In this document: in pieces, positions 1-7,675 of the stretch
How the letters are laid out: each line of letters starts with the position of its first letter
How positions within the stretch are numbered: the stretch's first letter is position 1
Origin: Euzebyella saccharophila
GTDB taxonomy: Bacteria; Bacteroidota; Bacteroidia; Flavobacteriales; Flavobacteriaceae
Length of the DNA: 64,000 bases
Reading direction: 5' to 3'
Assembly: GCF_014855495.1 (NCBI RefSeq)
Contig: NZ_JACYFJ010000005.1
Coordinates: 290,231 to 354,230, forward strand
Program-made: the position numbers and the translations under genes
Notes under the pieces: model-generated
Databases searched by the model: none
Told to the model about the DNA's origin: nothing
Seen by the model: only the letters and a program-made list of their open reading frames with translations

Positions 1-282
1 GTTAGGGAATTTTATCTGGCCAAGAAGTTTTTGGAAAAGGAAAAAATATATTCAGTTCAGGTAAAGTCCTTTGTTGATAATAATATGACTTTGGCATCAG
101 AGGCTTTGACCAATACATTGTTTGTTAAGACCAATCCTTTCTATTCGTATTCCTTAGGAAATTTTGAAACCTTGAAAGAAGCCCAAAATTTTAGGCAGCA
201 ATTGGTTGATTTGGGTTTTAACGATGCTTTTGTAGCCTCTTATAAAGACGGTAAAAGAATACAAATTGAAGATCCAAATTAG
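1..282 (+). CDS. SPOR-like domain protein, 3' end only
   Basis: The reading frame is open from the first base of the window, so this is the C-terminal 93 residues of a gene that starts upstream. The segment reads like one SPOR-type repeat: a YSVQVKSF strand at the start, then a NFETLKEAQNFRQQL helix and a second strand with GFNDAFVASY. SPOR domains bind denuded peptidoglycan glycan strands and are common at the end of envelope proteins in this phylum. The stop codon lies 2 nt before the menA start, so the two are probably co-transcribed. The assignment rests on the pattern of hydrophobic and glycine positions; the upstream part could change the overall name. Confidence 0.6.
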   Translation, partial: VREFYLAKKFLEKEKIYSVQVKSFVDNNMTLASEALTNTLFVKTNPFYSYSLGNFETLKEAQNFRQQLVDLGFNDAFVASYKDGKRIQIEDPN

Positions 283-284
283 GT

Positions 285-1193
285 TTGACAAAATTCAAGG
301 CGTGGGTCAATGCCGCAAGGCTGCGAACGTTGCCACTTTCAGTATCTGGAATATTAGTTGGGACGGCATTAGCAGGATATTACGGTAGTTATGACGGAAG
401 TATCCTTTTTTGGTCTATATTGACAACCATAGCCTTTCAGATTACCTCCAATTTCGCAAATGATTACGGAGACGGTGTAAAGGGAACAGATAATGAGGAT
501 AGAATAGGGCCAAAGAGAGCTTTACAAAGTGGAATTTTGGGACGTAAGGAATTGAAAAATGGTATTATAATTTCAATTCTAATTGATATTATGTTGGTGT
601 TGATATTGGTTTATCAGGCTTTTGGTCTGGAGAACATATTTTACCCATTGCTTTTTATTTTTCTGGGGGGACTTAGTATTTGGGCGGCCATAAAATATAC
701 GGTAGGTAATTCTGCCTACGGGTACAGAGGTTTGGGAGACCTTTTTGTCTTCCTTTTTTTTGGCATACTGGCCGTTTTGGGGTCCATGTTTCTTTATACG
801 AAGGAAATTACAGTGCTTTCAATATTGCCAGCGATTGCGATAGGAGCGTTGAGCACGGGGGTATTGAATCTTAATAATCTAAGAGACTTTAATTCTGATA
901 GCAAAGCGAATAAGAAGACAATGGTGGTTAAAATGGGGCTTGAAAAAGGAAAACGGTACCACTATTTTTTATTGTTGATAGCCTTTGTTTGTGTGGCGCT
1001 TTTTAACTTTTATGCTTTCAAAGGATTTTATATCTTATTGCCTTTAATCGCGTTTATACCGGTGTTCATACATTTGATGAAGGTATATAAAATTAAAAGA
1101 CCGGAACTATTTGACCCTGAATTGAAGAAACTTGCCTTGAGTACCTTTTTTTTAGCGGTATTGCTTTACGTAAATTGTAATATTTTTTTGTAA
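285..1193 (+). CDS. menA: 1,4-dihydroxy-2-naphthoate polyprenyltransferase (MenA)
   Basis: MenA is a membrane prenyltransferase of the UbiA superfamily. It joins a polyprenyl chain to 1,4-dihydroxy-2-naphthoate, giving demethylmenaquinone. The 302-residue protein has about eight hydrophobic segments and the two Asp-rich motifs of the family: NFANDYGDGVKGTD around residues 56-69 and a second NLRDFNSDSKANKKT around residues 197-211, plus the N-terminal ARLRTLPLS expected for MenA. The start is a TTG, 2 nt after the preceding stop; no ATG precedes the conserved N-terminus. menC and menE follow at 4.6-7.7 kb, so the menaquinone genes here are clustered but split by a two-component system. Confidence 0.93.
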   Translation: MTKFKAWVNAARLRTLPLSVSGILVGTALAGYYGSYDGSILFWSILTTIAFQITSNFANDYGDGVKGTDNEDRIGPKRALQSGILGRKELKNGIIISILIDIMLVLILVYQAFGLENIFYPLLFIFLGGLSIWAAIKYTVGNSAYGYRGLGDLFVFLFFGILAVLGSMFLYTKEITVLSILPAIAIGALSTGVLNLNNLRDFNSDSKANKKTMVVKMGLEKGKRYHYFLLLIAFVCVALFNFYAFKGFYILLPLIAFIPVFIHLMKVYKIKRPELFDPELKKLALSTFFLAVLLYVNCNIFL

Positions 1194-1227
1194 ATTTAGA
1201 TTATAAACCTACTAAATACTACCCATT

Positions 1228-1980
1228 TTGGAACAACCAATTAAAATATTAATCGTTGAGGACAATGTAATTATTGCAGATGATATGCAATCCATGCTCG
1301 AAGAAATCGGGTATGAGATTGTAGATAATGTAATAGTTTACGAACAAGCGGAAGAAGTTCTTAAAAATCAGCATGTAGATTTGGTGCTGATTGATATTAT
1401 CTTGGCTTCGGACAAAACGGGAATCGATTTAGGAAAGCATATTAGGGAGAATTACGACATTCCGTTCATCTTTGTTACTTCCAACTCAGACCGTGCTACG
1501 GTAGAAAATGCCAAAACTGTAAAACCAAATGGATATTTGGTAAAGCCATTTGAGCAGCAAGATTTATATACTTCTATTGAAATTGCATTATCCAATTTCA
1601 CACGCTCAGGAAAAACAGCCGCTCCCGCACCGGAAACCAACGAAGATGTGCCAATGTCCAATACGGTTTTAAAAGACTCTATTTTCGTCAAGAAACAACA
1701 TCTATACTACCGTATTCAGTTTAGTGATATCATGTTCATTAAGGCAGATAACGTTTATTTAGAAGTAAATACAATAGACAAGAAATTTTTGGTAAGGTCC
1801 CCCTTAAAGGATTATCTAGAAAAGTTGCCGCAAAATCAATTTTATAGGGCCCACAAATCCTACATTGTGAATGTGGACCATATAGATGCCATCAACTCCA
1901 AGGATATTATGATAAAAGATACCCTTATTCCTATTTCAAAAGATTTTAAAGAATTTATCATATCTGCGATGAATTCTTAA
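1228..1980 (+). CDS. LytTR-family response regulator
   Basis: A DNA-binding two-component response regulator of 250 residues. The receiver domain (about residues 5-120) has the acidic pair E11-D12, the phospho-acceptor D56 in LVLIDIIL, T84 and K106 in LVKPF. A Pro/Ala-rich linker follows, and residues about 150-250 match a LytTR domain (YRIQFSDIMFIKADNVYLEV, FYRAHKSYIVN). LytTR proteins bind direct repeats upstream of target promoters. The start is TTG; the next residues begin the receiver strand directly, so nothing is missing. A terminator follows the stop. The nearest kinase is the HisKA_2 protein at 2592-4559, the probable partner. Confidence 0.92.
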   Translation: MEQPIKILIVEDNVIIADDMQSMLEEIGYEIVDNVIVYEQAEEVLKNQHVDLVLIDIILASDKTGIDLGKHIRENYDIPFIFVTSNSDRATVENAKTVKPNGYLVKPFEQQDLYTSIEIALSNFTRSGKTAAPAPETNEDVPMSNTVLKDSIFVKKQHLYYRIQFSDIMFIKADNVYLEVNTIDKKFLVRSPLKDYLEKLPQNQFYRAHKSYIVNVDHIDAINSKDIMIKDTLIPISKDFKEFIISAMNS

Positions 1981-2002
1981 TTAATATTTATTTAAAAAGT
2001 TT

Positions 2003-2030
2003 AAAAGGAGCCTTCAAGGCTCCTTTTTTT
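2003..2030 (+). terminator. Rho-independent terminator after the response regulator
   Basis: Inverted arms AAGGAGCC / GGCTCCTT with a 5-nt loop are followed directly by a run of seven T. It lies about 25 nt beyond the response-regulator stop. Confidence 0.88.
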
Positions 2031-2176
2031 GATTTAACAATCTTCACAACAGTTTTTGTCACTTTCACAACATACTTTTTTGGTTTAAGCGGAGTCTGTA
2101 TACTTTAGTATTATAATTAAGCAACAATAGTTGTCAATCTTTTAAATAATTTTTCATTTTCATATAGTGTTCTCTT

Positions 2177-2210
2177 AAAAGAGCCTGTTCTACGAACAAG
2201 GCTCTTTTTT
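2177..2210 (+). terminator. Second terminator-like hairpin in the 1981-2591 gap
   Basis: Arms AAGAGCC-TGTTC and GAACAAGGCTCTT pair with one bulged base around a 3-nt loop and run into TTTTTT. No protein gene ends between this and the terminator at 2003-2030, so it either closes a short non-coding transcript or is a relic. The rest of the 611-nt gap between the regulator and the kinase (1981-2591) shows no convincing gene. Confidence 0.7.
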
Positions 2211-2591
2211 ATTTTGTTTTATTCCAATTTGTCGCTGTAATCTATTTTTGATACTGGTGTAAATAGCTATTTTACTTAGGTTGACAACAGAAAATGGTCA
2301 TTACACAACAATGTAAAGTATTACTATAAGAACAAATGATACATTTGGATTTCTGGGGCAGATCTTATTCAAAGGTCATTTATTGTACATAATATTAGCA
2401 TAGGACATTGTCAAGTATTTTCTTCTCCGGAAATAAGATGATTAGGCTTTAGTAGTCTTACTGTTTAAAAGAAATTTATCTTGCGGATAAATTATGTATT
2501 TCATCTTTTTATTTTTGTTGTTTGTTCAATAAGAAATGAGGAAATTAGTAGTGAACAATTAATGTTGAGCCAAAACAATCTTTACTATACA

Positions 2592-4559
2592 ATGAATTTA
2601 AAGGGCAAAAAAAAATATTTGGTGGTATTAGGTATGCTACTTTCCTTTTTTTGCTCAGCTCAAGAAGCATCCTCTTCAGATGAAAGTATGTTCAATCAAT
2701 TCCAAGAATTAAGTAGTACTGACGAAAAGCTCAATTTCTTTTTTAATGCGGAAGATCTTTATAGGGAAAATTCTACTTATGATTGGTTGGAACTAATAAC
2801 CATTAATTTAAATGCGGCCATTAAGAATGATGACCAGGAAGACCTTAAGCGTTTTCAGCTTATGCAAGCCAGAATATTCTATGACCTTGGGGATTATGAT
2901 AAAAGTCTTGCTATAAATAAGGAACTGTTCGAGCAGATAGACGACCTTGATATATACCTCTCCAGCAAGCTGTTGGATTTAATGGATGATAATTATGGTA
3001 AATTAGGTATGTATCCTGAGCAAATAGATACCAGAAAAAAACAAAGGGAACTTGGCATCATGGAAAGTGTGCCCTTTTACGATATCTACTCTAACTTGGG
3101 TATGTACCGCAGGGCCATGGATGATTACATAGCCTATGAGAAAAAGAATATTGAGGAGGATGACTATTTTGGCCAGGCAGAATATTATAACAATCTTGGA
3201 AATTTTCTGCGTTTGGATGGTTCAACCCCCACTGCATTGGGAAGGTATAAGAAAGCAAAAGGCTTTATAGATGTTTTCCTTGACAACGTAACCCGGAAAA
3301 AATCAAAAAAGGTACATGAAGAAGCAGAGTTGCTAAAAGGGGTAATAGAGGGCAATATTGGTAAATGTCATGTTGATTTAAAACAATATGAGGATGCCAT
3401 ACCTTATTTGGAAAAATCCATAAAAAGAATAAAAGAGAATACCACAAGGGGTTATTCTTCCGAGATTACAGAAAACAGCTTGGCAATTTCCGAATGCTTT
3501 CTTCAATTAAGAAACTATTCAAAAGCCACGGATTACTTGAGTGATGATTTAAGGACCTACACGACGGACAATCTTCTACAAAAGAACAGATTGTTGGCCA
3601 TGTACTATGAAATGACCGAGGATTTCAAAAATTCCAATTATTACTTAAGAAAGAATATTAGGGTTAGGGATTCCATCAGTGAAAATGAATCGCAACTAAG
3701 ACAGCAACAGCTTTCAACCGTAATGATCCAAGATCTTAAACTATCCCAAGACTTACTGGCAGAACAGAAATTGGCCTTGGAGAAGCAGAAGAACGAAAAC
3801 TTGGCCATGGACAAGAGAAATAGTTTGGTTTTAATTTCCTTGCTATTTACACTGTTGGGCTTCGCCGGTTTGGTCTATGCCTACCTCAAGAGTATCAAAA
3901 ACCAAAGACTGATTGCGGAACAAAAGTATATTATAGAAAACTCCCTTGTGGAAAAGGATTCCTTGCTAAAGGAAATTCACCATCGGGTAAAGAACAATTT
4001 GCAAATGGTTTCAAGCTTGCTGAGCCTACAAACCAAAAATACCCGTAGTAAAGCCGCTATAGAGGCATTGGAAGAAGGAAAAAGTAGGGTGAAGGCAATG
4101 GCATTGATACATCAAAAACTGTATCAAAACGAAGACCTTTCCGTGATTGAGATGCAAAGCTATATTGAAAGTTTGATCAATAGCGTACAATCGGTTTATA
4201 AAAAAGGTGGTCATAATATCAATATCACCGTAGATGCAGAAGGTGTAGAACTGGATATTGACCGAGCTATACCGTTTGGTCTTATGCTAAACGAATTGGT
4301 TTCCAATTCATTTAAGTATGCTTTTCCTCATGGGGATGAAAATGGAAAAATCTACATTCACATTAGAAAAACAGGGGATCAAGAAGGATTTTTCGAATAT
4401 TCCGATAATGGTGTAGGGCTTCCTGTAGATACGGAGGAAAGAGCTAGTACCTCCATGGGAATACGCCTTATGAACCGACTTGCCAATCAATTACAGACCA
4501 CTCTTAACATTGACAGAAACTTGGATGACGGAGTTCGCTATTGGTTCAATTTTAAGTAG
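2592..4559 (+). CDS. TPR-containing sensor histidine kinase (HisKA_2 type)
   Basis: A 655-residue sensor kinase. From the ATG at 2592 the protein opens with a lysine-rich signal sequence ending at CSAQ. A TPR-like helical region follows (about residues 30-390), then a coiled coil, one membrane helix (LVLISLLFTLLGFAGLVYAYL) and a second short coiled coil. The kinase core has LLKEIHHRVKNNLQ with the histidine at about 463/464, the H-box of the HisKA_2/HWE-like group, and a HATPase region with MLNELVSNSFKYAF and DNGVGLP. Such kinases in this phylum usually pair with LytTR regulators like the one at 1228-1980. The frame extends upstream to a TTG at 2481, but only the 2592 start gives a clean signal peptide. 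Confidence 0.9.
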   Translation: MNLKGKKKYLVVLGMLLSFFCSAQEASSSDESMFNQFQELSSTDEKLNFFFNAEDLYRENSTYDWLELITINLNAAIKNDDQEDLKRFQLMQARIFYDLGDYDKSLAINKELFEQIDDLDIYLSSKLLDLMDDNYGKLGMYPEQIDTRKKQRELGIMESVPFYDIYSNLGMYRRAMDDYIAYEKKNIEEDDYFGQAEYYNNLGNFLRLDGSTPTALGRYKKAKGFIDVFLDNVTRKKSKKVHEEAELLKGVIEGNIGKCHVDLKQYEDAIPYLEKSIKRIKENTTRGYSSEITENSLAISECFLQLRNYSKATDYLSDDLRTYTTDNLLQKNRLLAMYYEMTEDFKNSNYYLRKNIRVRDSISENESQLRQQQLSTVMIQDLKLSQDLLAEQKLALEKQKNENLAMDKRNSLVLISLLFTLLGFAGLVYAYLKSIKNQRLIAEQKYIIENSLVEKDSLLKEIHHRVKNNLQMVSSLLSLQTKNTRSKAAIEALEEGKSRVKAMALIHQKLYQNEDLSVIEMQSYIESLINSVQSVYKKGGHNINITVDAEGVELDIDRAIPFGLMLNELVSNSFKYAFPHGDENGKIYIHIRKTGDQEGFFEYSDNGVGLPVDTEERASTSMGIRLMNRLANQLQTTLNIDRNLDDGVRYWFNFK

Positions 4560-4613
4560 GAAACCAAGCACTTTTAAATTTATACTACGTCTCATCTTCG
4601 TTCAAATTATGGC

Positions 4614-4621
4614 TACCTTTG
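4614..4621 (+). promoter_or_regulatory. Bacteroidota -7 element before menC
   Basis: TACCTTTG matches the TAnnTTTG consensus exactly and ends 6 nt before the menC ATG. No clear TTG box is seen at -33. Transcription from here would give a leader of only a few bases. Confidence 0.6.
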
Positions 4622-4627
4622 CTTCTA

Positions 4628-5680
4628 ATGGATGCCTATTTTAAAAAGTATATCTTAGATTTTAAACGACCCAGTGGTACTTCACGTGGGGTTTTAGAAC
4701 AGAAAGAAACATTTCTTCTTATCATAAAAAACCAACAAAAATGGGGTGTTGGTGAGTGCGGCATTTTTAGAGGCCTAAGTATAGATGATGTGCCTGAGTA
4801 TATGGAGAAGTTAGAGTGGGTTTGTCAAAACATCGAAAACGGCGAGTCATTTTTAATTGAGAATTTAGTGCAGTTTCCTAGCATTCAATTTGGTGTAGAA
4901 CAAGCTTTTAGGTCGCTTTACTCAAAAAATCCATTTCATCTATTTGAATCGGATTTTTTAAATAGGGAACAACCTATTTCAATCAATGGTTTGATTTGGA
5001 TGGGAGATGTGGCATTCATGAATGATCAAATTGCCCAGAAGATTGATGAGGGCTTCCGTTGTATTAAAATGAAAATTGGGGCCATCAATTTTAAGGAAGA
5101 GGTTGCAATTCTAGAAGCCATCCGTAAAGAATATTCAAAAGAAAGGATAGAACTTAGGGTAGATGCCAATGGGGCGTTCTCGCCAAAGGATGCTTTGGAA
5201 AAACTCCATATTCTCGCCCAATATCAATTACATTCCATTGAGCAGCCCATTAAAGCAGGGCAGAAAAAGCAAATGAGGGAGCTTTGTGAAAAAACGCCTC
5301 TGTCCATAGCTTTGGATGAAGAATTAATAGGAATATTCGGCGTAACAAAAAAGAAGGAATTATTACAAATGGTAAAGCCTCAATATGTCATTCTAAAACC
5401 AAGCCTGATTGGCGGGTTTAAAGGTTCACAAGAATGGATTGAATTGGCAAATAGTTTGAATATAGGATGGTGGGTAACCAGTGCATTAGAAAGCAATATA
5501 GGACTTAACGCGATTGCCCAATGGACCGCAACTTTAAACAATTCAATGCCTCAAGGTCTTGGTACCGGGGCCTTATTTACCAACAATATGGAAAGTCCGC
5601 TTGAGGTTTCTAATGGCGGACTATATTATGAACAGGATAAGACTTGGAATTATCAGCAAATAAATGATTTATGTATATAG
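4628..5680 (+). CDS. menC: o-succinylbenzoate synthase (MenC)
   Basis: An enolase-superfamily enzyme that dehydrates SHCHC to o-succinylbenzoate in menaquinone synthesis. In the 350-residue product the catalytic lysine pair is in CIKMKIG, the metal ligands are in RVDANG, SIEQP and ALDEEL, and the second catalytic lysine is in VILKPSLIGG, in the usual family order. I prefer the ATG at 4628; a TTG three codons earlier lies inside the promoter element. The 3' end overlaps the start of the CPBP gene by 10 nt, and that gene in turn overlaps menE, so the three are surely translated from one message. Confidence 0.92.
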   Translation: MDAYFKKYILDFKRPSGTSRGVLEQKETFLLIIKNQQKWGVGECGIFRGLSIDDVPEYMEKLEWVCQNIENGESFLIENLVQFPSIQFGVEQAFRSLYSKNPFHLFESDFLNREQPISINGLIWMGDVAFMNDQIAQKIDEGFRCIKMKIGAINFKEEVAILEAIRKEYSKERIELRVDANGAFSPKDALEKLHILAQYQLHSIEQPIKAGQKKQMRELCEKTPLSIALDEELIGIFGVTKKKELLQMVKPQYVILKPSLIGGFKGSQEWIELANSLNIGWWVTSALESNIGLNAIAQWTATLNNSMPQGLGTGALFTNNMESPLEVSNGGLYYEQDKTWNYQQINDLCI

Positions 5681-6600
5681 AACAAGGGTATAAGGGCAAT
5701 TTGGGGCTTTGGAAATACGCTTTCATACCATTGGGCTTTTTGGCGTTAATGGTATTTAATTATATATCCACAATTATGTCCCCAGTACCTGTGGAGGACT
5801 ATATGCAACAATTAATAGATAAGTTAGGTAGCAATACCGTATTGGTCATTTTATTGGCTCCTTTGGTTGTTGGCCTTTTTTTGGTGTTGGGTTGGACTAA
5901 ATTGGTACATGAACAATCGATCACTTCCCTTACCACCAGCAGGAAAGCAATAGATTGGAGACGTATATTTTTTGCATTTACGGTTTGGGGACTAATTACG
6001 GCAGGTATGACCTACGCTTATATTTTGTTTGCCCCGGAAAACTATGTTTTCAACTTTCAAATGAAACCCTTTTTGACTTTGGCAATTATTAGTCTTCTGT
6101 TGATTCCTTTACAGACCAGTTTTGAAGAGTATTTGTTCCGTGGTCATTTAATGCAGGGATTGGGAATTCTAGCTAAAAATAGATGGTTTCCTTTAGTGGT
6201 AACCTCCGTTTTGTTCGGGGTGTTGCACCTAGGAAATCCGGAAGTGAGCAAATTAGGGTACGGTATTATGGTCTATTATATTGGTACGGGATTCTTTTTA
6301 GGAATTCTAACTTTGATGGATGAAGGGTTGGAACTTGCTTTGGGGTTTCATGCCGCCAATAATTTGATAACCGCACTTTTGGTTACCGCAGATTGGACGG
6401 CTTTTCAAACGGAGTCTATTTACAGGGATATTTCGGAGCCATCCTTAAGCTGGGACGGATTCATCCCTGTCTTTGTCATCTTTCCCCTTTTGCTATATGT
6501 TTTTTCGGTTAAATATAAATGGACGGATTGGACCGGGAAATTATTCGGAAGGGTTTTGACCGAAGAAGAATTTAAATCCCTTCCGGAAAATGAGCAATAG
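5671..6600 (+). CDS. CPBP family intramembrane metalloprotease
   Basis: A 309-residue integral membrane protein with about eight hydrophobic segments. It has the three motifs of the CPBP (Abi/CAAX-protease-like) family: the Glu-Glu-x3-Arg motif in SFEEYLFRG, FGVLHLGN and the last GFHAANNL, which together form the intramembrane active site. In other bacteria members cleave prenylated or membrane peptides or act in bacteriocin self-immunity; the substrate here is unknown. It overlaps menC (10 nt) at its 5' end and menE (11 nt) at its 3' end, so it is tied to menaquinone genes by position, though no biochemical link is evident. Confidence 0.88.
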   Translation: MYIEQGYKGNLGLWKYAFIPLGFLALMVFNYISTIMSPVPVEDYMQQLIDKLGSNTVLVILLAPLVVGLFLVLGWTKLVHEQSITSLTTSRKAIDWRRIFFAFTVWGLITAGMTYAYILFAPENYVFNFQMKPFLTLAIISLLLIPLQTSFEEYLFRGHLMQGLGILAKNRWFPLVVTSVLFGVLHLGNPEVSKLGYGIMVYYIGTGFFLGILTLMDEGLELALGFHAANNLITALLVTADWTAFQTESIYRDISEPSLSWDGFIPVFVIFPLLLYVFSVKYKWTDWTGKLFGRVLTEEEFKSLPENEQ

Positions 6601-7672
6601 TTTCAAGGAAATTCACCCTAGTTTTAGGCTTCAAGGAGAGCACTATACTAAAGAGCAACTAAGGGAAGTAGCTTATTCTTTGATTAAGGAAGGTGAAGAT
6701 TTTGAGAAATCCATCGGGGATTTTTTAATTGACTGGTTGAACGATGCCGATTACTTAGTTGTGCAAACTTCGGGATCTACAGGTAAGCCTAAGAAAATTC
6801 AACTTCAAAAAGAGTACATGAAAAATTCAGCTGTGGTTACAGGTGAATTTTTCGGTCTAAAGCCAAAAGATACGGCCTTACTTTGTCTACCAGCCAGTTA
6901 CATTGCAGGTAAAATGATGTTGGTGCGGTCCATGGTTTTAGGGCTTCATCTAGATTATATAAATCCAACAACGGAGGTATCATTAAAAGCTGATTCTGGC
7001 TATGATTTCGCGGCCATGGTTCCCTTACAGGTTGAAAACTCACTTTCTGAAATACATAAAATAAAATATTTAATAGTTGGAGGCGCAGCGGTTTCGGAGG
7101 AGTTGAAAGTAAAAATAGGCCTTACAGGTATACCGACCCAAATTTATGAAACCTACGGAATGACCGAAACAATTACCCATATTGCGGTTAAAAAAATCCA
7201 TCCGAATGATAATATCCAAGAAAACTTCAAAGCTTTAAAGGGGGTAACGTTTAAGCAGGATGAAAGGTCTTGCCTCATTATCGAAGCCCAACAGGTAACA
7301 GATGAGCCAGTCTTGACCAATGATGTGGTGAACTTGGTCTCGGAAAAAGAGTTTAATTGGTTGGGGCGCTATGATAATGTAATCAATTCTGCAGGGGTAA
7401 AATTATTTCCAGAGCAAATTGAGGCTAAATTGGGTAAATTTTTATCTCAAAGATTTTTTGTTGCAGGTATTCCCGATCAAAAACTGGGACATAAACTTGT
7501 CCTAATTTTAGAGGGAGAGGGGCAAATAGTGGCTGTACGCGATAAAATAGCAAAGTCTCCAGAACTGGATACCTATGAGCGACCTAAAGATATCTACTTT
7601 GTAAAAACATTCATGGAAACAACTTCGGGTAAAATTCAAAGAAACAAAACCATGGAGTTGCTTCCAATCTAG
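6590..7672 (+). CDS. menE: o-succinylbenzoate--CoA ligase (MenE)
   Basis: An acyl-adenylate-forming enzyme that activates o-succinylbenzoate with ATP and CoA. The AMP-binding motif QTSGSTGKPKKI (about residues 59-70), ETYGMTETITH (about 194-204), the hinge aspartate in WLGRYDNVINSAG and the C-terminal lysine in SGKIQRNK are all present. At 360 residues it is about 100 shorter than proteobacterial MenE; the missing part is N-terminal, which is usual for this phylum. It begins inside the CPBP gene and ends 3 nt from the convergent carboxyltransferase gene. Confidence 0.9.
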   Translation: MSNSFKEIHPSFRLQGEHYTKEQLREVAYSLIKEGEDFEKSIGDFLIDWLNDADYLVVQTSGSTGKPKKIQLQKEYMKNSAVVTGEFFGLKPKDTALLCLPASYIAGKMMLVRSMVLGLHLDYINPTTEVSLKADSGYDFAAMVPLQVENSLSEIHKIKYLIVGGAAVSEELKVKIGLTGIPTQIYETYGMTETITHIAVKKIHPNDNIQENFKALKGVTFKQDERSCLIIEAQQVTDEPVLTNDVVNLVSEKEFNWLGRYDNVINSAGVKLFPEQIEAKLGKFLSQRFFVAGIPDQKLGHKLVLILEGEGQIVAVRDKIAKSPELDTYERPKDIYFVKTFMETTSGKIQRNKTMELLPI

Positions 7673-7675
7673 ATT

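Noticed and set aside
1..282. A complete 83-codon gene starting at TTG 31.
   Set aside because: The frame is open back to base 1 and matches the end of a SPOR domain, so it is the end of a longer gene.
2034..2088. Minus-strand cysteine-rich short frame reading VCCESDKNCCEDC.
   Set aside because: It lies directly after a stop and has no start codon; it may be a relic but cannot be called a gene.
2481..2591. N-terminal extension of the histidine kinase from TTG 2481.
   Set aside because: It would bury the signal peptide that starts at the ATG at 2592.
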